Under the pieces are notes generated by a model that searched no databases, was not told where the DNA came from, and saw nothing but the letters and a program-made list of their open reading frames with translations. Position numbers and translations under genes: made by a program. Positions 25,447 to 42,050 of a DNA stretch of 64,000 bases are shown here, one piece after another (the stretch's first letter is position 1; each line of letters begins with the position of its first letter). Source of the DNA: Linnemannia elongata (lineage: Eukaryota; Mortierellomycota; Mortierellomycetes; Mortierellales; Mortierellaceae); contig JAXBDG010000006.1 of assembly GCA_036320915.1 (NCBI GenBank), forward strand, positions 2,728,001 through 2,792,000, in the 5' to 3' direction.

Positions 25447-25458
25447 GAGGGTGCTACA

Positions 25459-27258
25459 CTAGGCAGCAAGAGTGCCGCGACGGCGGATGAACAAGGAGAT
25501 CACAAACGCCAACCCAATGATAGGTGTCAACACCGTGAACAAGACCCTGAACGCCTTGGCATATGACAGGATCACCTCTTCATACACCCCACCTGTTAAC
25601 TCGCCAATCGCATTAATGTTCTCCACCACATTCAACTCGTCGATAATCCTCTGAGACTCCAAGGGCAGCTTCTCCAACTGTTTGACAAGAGCATTGTTGA
25701 TAACCGTCCCACAGATGGCGACACCGACAGAACTCCCGATACTGTTGATAAACGCCACCAGACCTGTGGCGACTGCTCGTTCTTGCGGCTCGGTACAGTC
25801 CTGGCTGGCGAGGACGCAGTTCTGGAAGATGAGACCTTGGCCCAATCCCATCAACAACACAAAAACGAGCTGCTCGGCGAGGGAGGTGTCGACGTCAAAG
25901 AGAATAAACAGACCCACAGCCAATGTAAAGAGCGCGCAACCCGTCGAGATAAAGACACGGTAGTCCTTGAAACGTTTGAGAAGGACCGAGGATACGGCGG
26001 CACTAAACACCAGACCTAAGATGCAAGGCATCAGACGCAGACCCGAGTTGGTGGTCGAGACGCGCTTGACAATTTGCAGATAGACAGGAATATAGTATGT
26101 ACAACCCATAAGGACGACTCCCATGAGACCAATGACACAGACCAGACAGACAATTTCTCGGTTGAGAAATATGTTCATAGGCAAAATCGGCTCTGCAGCT
26201 CGACGCTCGACAAAGACCAGGGCAGCGACCAACAGTGCAGAGGCGACGAATAAGGCAATGATGACACCAGAGTTCCAGGCGTATGTAGTTCCGCCCCAGG
26301 CCAGGGGCAGCAGCAAACACAACACCGCAGCTATAACGATGGTCACACCTGCATAATCAACCCGCCTCAGCTTCTGACCAAGATCCGACCGCTCAAAGGG
26401 GATATCCAGGAATTTGGCGATCAACCCAAACGCAACAACAACCAACGGCAGGTTCAGGTAAAAACACCACCTCCATGTTGAATGCTCCACAAAGACACCA
26501 CCCAACAGCGGACCCACAATGCCCGACACTCCAAAAGACATACTCACAACCGTCTGGAACTTCGCCCGTTCATCCAACGTCTCAAACAGATCCGATGCAA
26601 TGATCAACATCAACGAGAACAAGCCTGAGCCACCCATTCCCTGGACCGCACGGAAAAGGATCAACATGGTCATCGAAGAGGCGGCGCCACAGCCAACAGA
26701 ACCTATGAAGAAAATGACGCATGCAAAGAGGTACATGGTCTTGCGTCCGAAAATATCCGAGAGGCGACCGTAGATCGCTTGGAAGGCAGTGTAAGCGAGG
26801 AGGTACGAGGTGGCAACCCAAGACATTTGACTCTGAGCGTTGAACTCGGATGCGATACGGGGCAGAGCTGTCGCAATGATTGTCAAATCCATCGACGCCA
26901 AAAAGCATCCTACGAACAGTCTGTTATGGTGGACATAAAATTAGAGAATAGATAGAAAAGGGATTAGATCTAAAATTACGTGGAAAGCGATATGAAGCCA
27001 AAAAAAAAATATGTGTACGTAAGAAGGTACGTACCCGATGGTCAAGAAGATAAGGCGGGTGCCTCGTACAGGAGGAGGATTGGAAGCAGCAATTGATTCA
27101 GGCTGCTGTTGCTCAAGGTCATTCTTCTCTTGATAGTCGAACCCAGAGTTGACAGTCGAGGCAAGAGATGCTTCAAACGTACCCTCTGTTTTATGAGAGG
27201 AATGAAAGGCAATCAGGCTTGGAGCAGCGGAGCCTGGTGGGGGTTTAGATTCTTCCAT
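25459..27258 (-). CDS. MFS transporter, DHA2 (14-TM drug:H+ antiporter) family
   Basis: Two exons, 27258-27035 and 26920-25459, give 561 residues. The joint GT-AG intron restores the first helix as RLIFLTIG followed by LFVGCFLASMDLTIIATALP, which contains the DHA-type motif D1. Motif A is GRLSDIFGRK (residues 126-135) in the loop after TM2. LFRAVQGMGGSGLFSL (motif B) and SFGVSGIVGPLLGGVF (motif C, antiporter signature) follow. The hydrophobic pattern gives about 14 helices with a cytosolic N-terminal tail of about 70 residues. DHA2 proteins export drugs, siderophores, amino acids or fungal metabolites with proton exchange; the substrate here cannot be read from sequence. No biosynthetic genes lie beside it. 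A TATA-like element is present about 95 bp upstream. Confidence 0.93.
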
Positions 27259-27350
27259 GTCAATGAAGCGGTGGCACAGAAATAAAATGAGGTGCAGTCT
27301 GTGAGATAAAGTTTTTTTTTTTGGGTAGCGTCGTTGCTTTTGTCTTGGTG

Positions 27351-27358
27351 TATTTATG
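27351..27358 (-). promoter_or_regulatory. TATA-like element of the MFS gene
   Basis: The minus strand reads GGCATAAATACACC here, about 95 bases upstream of the MFS start codon, a sensible place for a core promoter. Based on motif and position only. Confidence 0.4.
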
Positions 27359-28093
27359 CCTGTGCGCCCTGGTCCCTGAACGACATTTTCAATGGAGCGA
27401 TTGGAGTAGTCAACTCCACTGCGGTCAGACTAAAGGGAAAAAAGGTCGATGTTCAGTGAATTGGCCGGGTAAAAGAATACTTTCGCTGTGCATCAGGGAG
27501 CGGGATTTGAGATCTAGCGAGATAGGGTTGGTTTTAGGTTGAAAATTATGAATGTATGTCAAGACTGCGGGCACTGGAGTTCAATGGAGTTGGGAGTAAA
27601 GTATGAAGGACATCAAGGAACAGTCCCTCTTCAGCATGGGTGAATGGTGTGAGTTTGGTTAGGTTCTTCTCCCCTCTGACTGTAGACGTATGGCATCTGA
27701 TGTCTTGCCCAGTCGATCATGTAGAAGGAAAATATCAATTTCGACTGGCACCATGTTTTTCAGTCGTTCCTTATTTTTACACCTTCGTGCAACCCTTCCA
27801 CTTCTGTATCTTATTCCTCTCACTTGTTGAATCCCCTGAACTCTTATCGGCCACAGCACCCAAGAACATACTCTATCAAACAGTGACTCAAAGCAAGCCT
27901 CGGCAACGTAGACCAGTGCTAGCCGAGGCTACAATCACATCCATTCTTTGATTTTTTCAAGCGCAAGAAATATAAAAAAAGCCACTAATTTGGTCTTTTT
28001 CTTTCTCATACTTAATACAAGCCTAACGATGAATCATTGCGGCCCTTGGTATTCAAGAGTCGATTGGGGAAACGAGAACCCATCGGGTAACAT

Positions 28094-28121
28094 GTCAATA
28101 CGACCGAGCGATTAAGGCGTG
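28094..28121 (+). pseudogene. tRNA-Ser relic, 5' half only
   Basis: The 28 bases GTCAATACGACCGAGCGATT plus AAGGCGTG repeat the first half of the tRNA-Ser(CGA) gene at 24718-24798 with about three changes up to the anticodon stem. The A box is damaged (CGACCGAGCGA against TGGCCGAGCGG). Anticodon, variable arm and B box are missing; the sequence after it is unrelated. It cannot make a tRNA. It could be a truncated retroposed copy or the head of a tRNA-derived SINE. Confidence 0.65.
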
Positions 28122-28473
28122 TTCTTTGGTATGTAGTACAGTAGTGCATGACATGCATGTCCTTTATTTTCCAGGGAGAGGCGTATGTATGTATGCATTG
28201 TGGACATTTTTTTCTTTTTCTAGTTAGAGTTGGATCCGAGATTGATCAGAATCAGTCTGCACGTGATTCATGAGAGGAGGAGTGATATGGGCGAATGTTT
28301 TTTTTATTTGTTTTTGTTTTCGACGTTCGTCACCCCCGTCTTTTTTTTTTTTTGCTTCTCAATCCCACCACCCAACTCCACCAACTCACATACACATACC
28401 CGAGGACTCACTTTTTTATTACTACAAGCACTCACACAATATACCAGCATATCAGCAACCCAAGACCATAAAC

Positions 28474-29106
28474 ATGACCACTACAACCATCAGCACAGCG
28501 TCAGGATCCACGCAGTCAAAAGCCGCTTCCTTTCCAGCCGATCAGATTGAGCAATTCCGGTGCCAGTACCCAGATTATGACGAGCAAGAGTCCGAGTTCC
28601 CCCTCTGGATCGAGGGTGTCGATACAACCTATGCACCCTTCATTCCCACTTCTACCCGCCGAGTCTTGATCGCCCTCGACATGGTCCGTCTGTCAAGCGC
28701 CGACAAGGTCCTCGACGTTGGATCAGGAGACGGCCGGTTCTGTTTCGCAGCAGTGTCGTTCTTCGGCGCTCAAAAGGCAGTGGGCATTGAATACGAACAG
28801 GATCTGGTCGAAAAGTCTACAGAGCTCGCACAGGACCTTGTTGATCAGGGCAGGATCTTGTTCCAAAAGGCCGATCTGACCAACTGGAGGGATTCGCCGA
28901 CTATGCAGTCCAAGGAGTGGACCGTAATCGTGGTCTTCTTGTCGCCTGAGGGAGGAACTGATATGGAGGAGTGGCTTGTTCAGGAGTTTGAGCGCGGTGT
29001 CAGGATCGTCGCCTTGGTGTTTGATCTCAAGCATCTCAAGAGTCTTCACTGCAGTCTCGAGGACACCGAAGAAGGCATCTGGGTCTATGAAAAACAGCAG
29101 CAGTAG
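28474..29106 (+). CDS. Small class I SAM methyltransferase
   Basis: Single exon of 210 residues. The first ATG after a 5' leader is at 28474 with ACATG context. After a Thr/Ser-rich N-terminus, PFIPTSTRRVLIALDMVRL leads to motif I, DVGSGDG (residues 81-87), then FFGAQKAVGIEYEQDLVE (motif II, acidic residue binding the ribose), QKADLTNW and VIVVFLSPEG. The pattern of a PT-rich entry followed by LDVGSGDGR and GIE resembles the FAM173/ATPSCKMT lysine methyltransferase group, but the distinctive second half is short and I would not name a substrate. The C-terminus ends in Gln residues. The gene ends 64 bases before the convergent SRR1-like gene. Confidence 0.75.
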   Translation: MTTTTISTASGSTQSKAASFPADQIEQFRCQYPDYDEQESEFPLWIEGVDTTYAPFIPTSTRRVLIALDMVRLSSADKVLDVGSGDGRFCFAAVSFFGAQKAVGIEYEQDLVEKSTELAQDLVDQGRILFQKADLTNWRDSPTMQSKEWTVIVVFLSPEGGTDMEEWLVQEFERGVRIVALVFDLKHLKSLHCSLEDTEEGIWVYEKQQQ

Positions 29107-29169
29107 TCTACCTAGTTACCCTTTAACAAAAATAGATCTCTTTTTTCTTTCTTTATGGAGTGAAAGGTT

Positions 29170-30643
29170 CTATAGGAGTTCAGGGTCGACTTCACGGTCG
29201 GTGAGGTCAACGTCTGGGAGTTTCTGATCAGCTGGAAAGCAGTGGAATCCGAGGTCGTTAAAAACGGTGTTGTCTTCAAACTTGATAGTGGGCAGCATTG
29301 ATATCCGTGCAATTGACAATCCTGGGAGGATAAAGGGAGCTTGTTTCGCTACTTGTCTGAAAGAAGGGCTAAAAATAGAGGAGAATATATCTCTGGTCAA
29401 CCCTATGTATGCATAAACGAGTTTTGCGAACATATTAAGGTGGAAGTGAAAAAGAAGCCATCACCCGCCTGTAGTATTCTTACCTTTCGTCATACATAGT
29501 GAAGCGGTTGCCGAGGATGGCGAGGTTGTCCAGACATTGCCGCGACCAATTGGTTTCGAGGATGAGAGAGTAGAGACCCTTGGGGCAATGGGGCATGTAA
29601 TAAAGTGTCTTCACCTCAACTGGTTGTCTTGACCGACCGTCCCCCGTCAGTACTTTCATCCCAAGATGCTCCATCAATTGACAGTCATAACTCGTCATGA
29701 CGGGGTCAAAGATCGACACCGTTCCTGACAGCTAATATATTGTGACATGTCGTCGTTAGTCAAAGTGTCGCACTCGTGCGTTGTGATCTAGCACAAAATG
29801 GTGAAGAGTAGTACCTGCAAGATCTCCTTTAGACAAAGAGCCATGGCAAGTTGAAACTGGGCATTCCGCGACGACTCAATTGATCCGATCCCGTAGCAAA
29901 TCATGTCGACAATGTCACTTCTGGAGAAATCATCATCAGCAGGGGTATCAGCTGTGGTTGTGTCTGATTGAGTGGGATCGTCTTCCTGTGATTGCTCGAC
30001 TAATAATCCCTTATCCTGACTGCTCTTTGACTCCAAATGGGTTGCAGTATCGTTGAATGTCAATGACGATCGTCGCTGGGTATCCTTGTGAGTGGATGGT
30101 TGCTGTTGCTTCTTGCAAGGCGGACACAACGTCAATTGAACCAGATCTACAAAGGAATTGAGTGATATGGATCCAGAGTCATTAACCAAGTCAAGATAAT
30201 AAGTCCTATGATTCTACAGGCGAAAGAAGAGCAAGCGCCGTTGTTGTACCTTGGAAGGCTGTGTAGAATTTTGATTGCTTGAGAGTCATGACTCTGTCGT
30301 CCATCAAACGTTGACCCCATTCCAGTGTCCGTTCCTCCTGATCGACGCCTCTGGAACCCATCATCTTGGCGCGCTGGCTGTTTTTCTTGATCTTCCCTGG
30401 TTTCCTGTTGGACCCCCAACCAGGAAGGCTGGTCTCTTTGGGCTCCTCCGATATGGTCCTCGACGAGAGAGAGGTAGCTGGTGGAGGTGGAGTTGTGGTA
30501 GTTGTTGTGACTGAAGCACCGTTCTGTCGTCTGCCGTTCTTCTTTCGACTGACGAATGTAAACACTTCTTCTTCTTCCTGCACAACAGGGGTGCCAGTGG
30601 TAAGTCCCATGTCTGAGTACAGTTCCTTGTCCTTGATGTCCAT
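29170..30643 (-). CDS. SRR1-like domain protein
   Basis: Four exons, 30643-30250, 30146-29815, 29731-29484 and 29368-29170, give 390 residues with all phases kept. The N-terminus holds the family's FTFVSRKK entry, and the middle has DMICYGIGSIESSRNAQFQL, the SRR1 hallmark. It continues with TVSIFDPVMTSYDCQLMEHL, TLYYMPHCPKGLYSLIL, ETNW and DNLAILGNRFTMYDER. SRR1 proteins were found in plants as circadian and light-signalling factors and, in yeast and animals, have been tied to heme metabolism; the biochemical role is not settled. A Thr/Pro-rich insertion and a Lys-rich patch break the N-terminal half. The gene starts 231 bp from the divergent INTS4 gene, so both probably share one promoter region. 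Confidence 0.85.
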
Positions 30644-30761
30644 GCGTTGCACTTTGAGTGGGAGTGATGTTGATCTTTCCCACCTTCAACGCCCATAGCA
30701 AATTATTGCTTCCTCGAAATAAGAAACGGTCAAAAGTGAAAAAGCCACCAAGCTGGAAACG

Positions 30762-30769
30762 TATAAAAG
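30762..30769 (+). promoter_or_regulatory. TATA box of INTS4 in the shared SRR1/INTS4 promoter
   Basis: TATAAAAG on the plus strand lies 106 bases upstream of the INTS4 start codon, inside the 231-bp gap between the two divergent start codons. Motif and spacing support a core promoter for INTS4; no comparable motif is clear for SRR1. Confidence 0.5.
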
Positions 30770-30874
30770 GACCTAGCGCTCTTCCATTCCCTCTTGACAT
30801 ACCAAACCAACCAGACCAATTAACTCCCTCTGCATCACTCACATTCGAGTCCCCTCTTCCTTCCGCATCCACAC

Positions 30875-33800
30875 ATGAAGCGAACCAACCAGGACGACTC
30901 TCAGGATGCAACCGCTCGCGGGAAACAGGCAAGAACTCATGGCCAACCCGCTGGTGTCACATTAGGGTCGCATACTGTCGTCCAACCCGCGTCCGTCTTG
31001 GCCCTCCAACCCCACATAGACGGCGACGATATGAACGTCGACTCGGACCATGAGCTCGATCACGAGGACGCTACCAGCATGGACGAGGATCTCGATCAAG
31101 ATAGCGATCTGGAGGGCGAACTTACTAACCAGGTATATATTGTGTCCTATGTCAACGAATATCCTTCAGCGCCTTGCCAACTGCCTGAATTAACTCGTTT
31201 TGTCCTTTCCTACAACTTCTATAGGATTTGCTTAGGTCAGTGGAATCTCGCTCGGCGCGTACCCGGACAAGAGTAAGCAGGATTTCTTATGGAACTGTAC
31301 GCAAGAACCTGGCCATGTACACCCAATGAAACATCCTAACCATATTCAACGTTTGTCAAACGATCATGTAGGCGCTCAAACTGCTTATCAATCGCCTCGC
31401 CGACCTCGCCAGCTCAGAACGGGAATCATTACTGAAAATCGCGCGGAAAAACGTGTACTCTGAGGGTGATAAGGGAGTCAAGGTATGGACATGTGCACAC
31501 ACACAAAACAAGGAATTGGATCGCGAAAAGCAAGCTGTTGACAAATGTATAACCGAATCCATCCTCTCAACTCACCCTTAAACTTTTGCCACCAACATAG
31601 ATCCTACTCATTCAAATCTTACAAAACGCCCTGGAGGCTACAACAGTTGACGGGAGAGGCGTTGTCGAGGACTTGCTCAACCAGGTTCGTTGATCGACTA
31701 TTGCCATGGAACCATTTCCAACGTGTCGACATCTCATGTGATTATTTGATATAACCACTGTCTGACTGATTGCCTACTCTCCTTCATCATAGCTCCAAGC
31801 GGACTCAACAGAGGTTCGAGTTCAGGTGTACGATGCCATTGCCTATATCATCAAGGTATGTTAGACCGCGAATGAACTGCAGTCGCGCTATTTGTTCGCA
31901 AACACAGTCTTTTCCGCCAAGAATGTACCTAATCCGGTTTCATTCCCTAGATTGGCAGGTTACAAAGGAACAGCAACTCGGACATCAACACCATTAGGGC
32001 GCTTATCACCACCTCTATCGCAGAACTGAGCGACCGTCATCATAGAGTTCGATCCGCAGTGCTCCAACTCGTGTCACAGCTTGCTCCATTGCTCAGGACG
32101 TCCGATGTCCAGACAAATGCGTCTGAAGGCAAACAGGCAGGATATTCTCAACATGACATTCAAGTCATCATCAGCAACTACGTCACCGACCCAGAGCCTC
32201 GCGTCAGAAAGGTACGGAAATTTCATCTGCTATGGTGCCGCTAATATGATATGGATTCCTACGTTTGAACCAGCTGCCGACTTTTAAGTTCTGTTGCAAT
32301 CGATAGAATGCACTCAAGGCCCTGCTCGGACTGCATCGGGAGGGATTCAAGATTGGATTGGTCATGTACGATGTTGCCATCTTGGCCATCTTGGATGACT
32401 ATCAAGAAGTCCGCATGGAGGGTCTCGACCTCATCTTGTAAGTGACATTTGTGCACGTATTGCATAGGTACGAGCAACATGCCATATGCGGCAAGAGAAA
32501 GATGCCCTAACTTCGTATTCCCTCGATGACAATTCTCATTAGCATCTTGAGTCGTCTTTACCCTGACCAGATTGTCCAGAATTCTAAGGAAGACATAGAA
32601 CAAAGAACTCGACTCGCAGATGACGCCTTCGTCCGGATATGTGACATGGTGAATGATAGTTCCGTGGTGGTCCGCGCAAAGGTAACAATACCTCACGATA
32701 CTTCAAGGATGAGTGATGTGGATGCACAAAAATAACACGTAAGAACTTACAAATTTTCCGACCTGATATTATTTAGGCATGTACGCTTCTGGGACGATTC
32801 AGAAAGGTCAACTACATGTTTTTGTCGCAGACATTCAGTAAGCAAATCATGGCCCGCCTTAAAGTTGACCAGTCTGCAAGGAATATCGCATTGGGTCCAG
32901 CGCAAAAGCAAGCTCAAGTAAGTGAAAGAATCATTAGCAGGCCTCTCGTACGCTTGAAGGAGGCATGGTTTTAGAATAACAACTAACACTCCTCTATATT
33001 CTCACGTTTCACTATTGCTGATAGAGGGCGAAGTTGATTGCGACCCCAGAGGGAGATCAGGATGTCACAGCACAGCAAGTGCGTTTGCTTGATTCTGGCG
33101 CCTGCGGTGCTTTTGTTCATGGACTGGAAGACGAATACCAAGATGTCCGAAACGCAGCCATAAGTAAGGCGCACTTTCATCTACTCGTGATAAGTATTGC
33201 GGACGTAGTACTGAAGTGCATGACAAAGATACTGACTACTCCAGTCTTCGCTATATAACTAGACTCGATTTGTGAGCTCTGTCTCCACAACCCAGGGTTT
33301 GCTGTCCTCGCTCTCGACTACCTAGTTGGTATGTAGCTTGCCCACGTTGCTCCTTTTACTCCCGTTAGTTGTCCATTTCGAGTTGCTTACATCGTTCTGA
33401 TCACAATTACTTGATTTCTAGATATGTTCATGGACGAAATCGACTATGTGCGTTTGAATGCGTTGACGAGCTTATGCAAGATTGGAAACAGAGGACCCAT
33501 CACCTTTGACACCGAGCAGCTGCAGATCGCCCTCGGAGTTCTAGAGGATGCCGATCGGGACGTCAGAGAGGCTGCACATAGAATGCTTGAGTACGTATTT
33601 ATGTCTGGGCGCTGTTGTATTATTCTGGCGCTGCATGCCTCAATTCAGTTTCTAACTGCTCCCTGTCTCTCGTTGGATTTTCATAGGGTTGTCACAATGT
33701 CGACAGAGGATGGAATGACATCATTCCTGGAAAGTATCGAGACGAATATGAGGCGGTTTCCAGAGGACCAGCTTTCGATCTACCAATGCTTGCGATCTGT

Positions 33801-36146
33801 CGGAAGACATCATGGCGTTTTTCTTGGTTTGTTCAGTTTACGCGCATCTAACAAGGACCTGCTTATGTTTCAAGCCATCGAGTTGTCTGTGTAACCTATT
33901 CTAATATTTTCATTTTCTTTGAACTATGCTGCATCTATTAGAGAACATGCTCAACTCCATGCTCCAGCTAGACCCCACCTTCTTGGCCAAAGAGAAGAAC
34001 ATTGAAGAAATGACCTGTAAGTTACACTCATAACTGGTTTTTCTCGGCGATTTTAGCATGTTGGTGTTATCAGATCATAACGAATCTCACTCTCTTGTAA
34101 TTTTCATAGACTGCGGGCACTTGGTTCTCTTGTTCAACGCTGCCACCACGAACCCAGCCATTTTGAAGATGCTCCCAAAGTACACCTTCAAGCACTATAC
34201 CTACCTCCGCGACGAGTACCTCAATTGCTTCCCTGAGCCATCAGTAAGTCACGAAGATGTTTATGTGCTCTCATAGAATATTCAACGCACATATTGACGG
34301 TATCACTAACGTTGACTCCCTTTACTAAATTTTAGGAGATCCCATGTCCAGGAACTCAGTCGTTGAGGGATCTCGCGGCGGCTCTTACAATGACAATCAC
34401 AAATGATGGACCGGATGGCGCAGAGATGAATATGGACTCGATTACTAGCGCTCAGGATGGCGCGACCTCTGCTTATGCCACGACGATTGCAGCAATGCGC
34501 GTCCAGACGGAGGAGGATGCTGAGGCCTTCTATGAGAAGGCACTTCGAAATCTGGATCGCATTCATGTCCTCCTTCGACAACAGACTTCTCCAAATCAAT
34601 CACGGGCAAGGCCTGACTTGACCAAACGGCATCGGGAGGTACTTTTGCGCCAACTCTCAGCCTGTCAGCGTGACCTCGAATACATCGTGAGCGTGCATAC
34701 CAAGCAAGGGAGGAACGCCGAGTTTGCAAGCATGTACCTGGAGTGTTGCCAGTTGCTGGTCCAGATCCAAGAGAGCTATGATTCACCGTCGTTTATCATG
34801 CTGGCGCCCATTTTATCAGCACAGCTGTTCCGCCTTTCGTACTATATGGATCATATTTTCTTAGGCCTTGATGCCACCGCCAAGATCTCGGTGGGATACT
34901 TTCGCATCCTGGCCAATTTGGTTTGGTTCTTTGGCATGGTACAAAAGAAGGCTGGTACTTCTGTATCTTCATCATCATCTTCGTCCTCGGCTGCTGGTCT
35001 TCGGGAGGACGGTTTGACACGTGAGTACTTGCAGTCGATGCTGCAACAGGCTATTAAGAGATTGACAGATCTTCAGGCCCAAATGGACAGACCAGAGGTT
35101 GATATAGGCCGGACTCAGGGCTATCGTGTCATCCTGGGAGATCTCCGTGTTGCACTCCTTCGCGCCTTCAAATCGCCCTCCACGCTCGAAGTTGTTCGTC
35201 TCCTTTCCAACATCGTGGTACGTATCTGCACCGTTTACTTTTGTTTGTGAGTTGTTGACGGTATCTAAAAAACATTCAGCTATTGACTCCTCTTTTCATC
35301 TTTTGATTGACAATAAAATAGAAATTCAGGCCGATGGAGATTGATTTCAAGAACCTCGATTTGCAGAGGATTAGTGCAGAGGTGACGCGACCCACCATAA
35401 ACCGCGACCGGCCAACGGACATCCACCCTTCGTTCCCGTTCTTGGTCCCAGTCGAAGGTGTGATCCACCATGTCAGGGATACAACTGGCGTTGCGATTCA
35501 GGTAACATTCCCCAATGGCAATGTTCGTCACTATTACCCTCCGCCGGATCACTTTATCCCGGTTGAGGGTGGCGAGAGCAAAGACAAATCTGATGAAGTA
35601 GTGGTCAAGCGAGAAGCAGAAGATTCTACAGCCATGGATGGTGTTTTCTCAACAACAACAGGAGAGACTTTGTCCACCCCAACTACGTATCGACTTCGTA
35701 CGTCGATCGAAATCTATCCCGAGGCTAGTTGGGGTACTTCCCCAGCAGAGTTGCGGATTACGCTGTCGAGGTCGTTCCAGCCAGATCTGGTGGGGCATGA
35801 CGAGTTTATCTGTCGGTTCGCAGAAGAGATTGCGACGGAGAAGCGGCAGCAGCAAGCGTTGCTCCAGAGAGGGATGTTGACGGATTCTAAAGGACAAAGT
35901 CAATCATCTTCTTCTTCTGCGGCTTCGAGTACGGCATCGTCAGCGTCTGCTGGTCTGTTGAGTCATCCAAGGGGCCTTTTGGCATTGGGAGGAAGCGGAG
36001 GGGGAGGTGGTCAGACGTCGTCGCGTCGTCTACGGTCTGCGGCGACTCCTGGTTCGGAGGCTCATGTCATGCAGAACCAGAGTACGTTGGAGATCTCCAA
36101 GAGTATCTCTTACTATGTCGCCCGACGCGCCATGTTCAACTCCTAG
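30875..36146 (+). CDS. INTS4: Integrator complex subunit 4 homolog
   Basis: Seventeen exons join in frame to 1221 residues: 30875-31132, 31225-31272, 31372-31482, 31601-31684, 31793-31855, 31951-32211, 32307-32437, 32543-32681, 32777-32917, 33025-33163, 33263-33328, 33422-33590, 33687-33826, 33942-34016, 34110-34243, 34336-35217 and 35322-36146. INTS4 is a HEAT-repeat scaffold that, with INTS9 and INTS11, forms the cleavage module of Integrator, which ends snRNA and paused Pol II transcripts in the nucleus. Matches include RLADDAFVRICDMVNDSS, LLGRFRKVNYMFLSQTF, DSGACGAFVHGLEDEYQDVR (near residue 436), DYLVDMFMDEIDYVRLNALT, VLEDADRDVREAAHRML and YTFKHYTYLRDEYL. The C-terminal beta domain has VTFPNGNVRHYYPPPDHF and ends with a positively charged tail. 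An acidic N-terminal 86 residues and Ser-rich insertions explain the extra length over the 963-residue human protein. Confidence 0.92.
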
Positions 36147-36282
36147 GTGCCCCATTTGCCTTTTAAGGAGGACCATACTCACGATTGAAAAAAAAAAAAG
36201 TGAATAAAATCAAAAACAAGGGATGCTGTCTATGCCATTTGTGTACAAAGAATAACAAGGAATATTTATTACAAGTGGAAAG

Positions 36283-36284
<2 letters not shown>

Positions 36285-36318
<34 letters not shown>
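36285..36318. repeat. A34 tract between convergent genes
   Basis: Thirty-four A on the plus strand, 138 bases after the INTS4 stop and 33 bases from the muskelin stop. Muskelin transcripts would read it as U34 directly after the coding region. Confidence 0.95.
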
Positions 36319-36320
<2 letters not shown>

Positions 36321-36351
36321 TCTAAAGAGAATGGTTGAATCTACAAATCTT

Positions 36352-42050
<5,699 letters not shown>

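Larger units (their letters stand above)
24799..25458. other. Spacer between tRNA-Ser and the MFS gene
   Basis: Holds the 5' flank of the tRNA (leftward transcription) and the 3' region of the MFS gene (also leftward). No coding segment. Contains the scar at 24900 and the A/T repeats at 25311-25446. Confidence 0.55.
27259..28473. other. Divergent intergenic region, 1.2 kb
   Basis: Separates the leftward MFS gene and the rightward methyltransferase gene, so it holds both promoters. No coding segment found. Contains a tRNA-Ser relic at 28094-28121. Confidence 0.55.

Noticed and set aside
30147..30932. 261-residue minus-strand open frame
   Set aside because: It is an alternate frame of SRR1-like exon 1 and its upstream DNA; the SRR1 frame carries the conserved words and splices cleanly.
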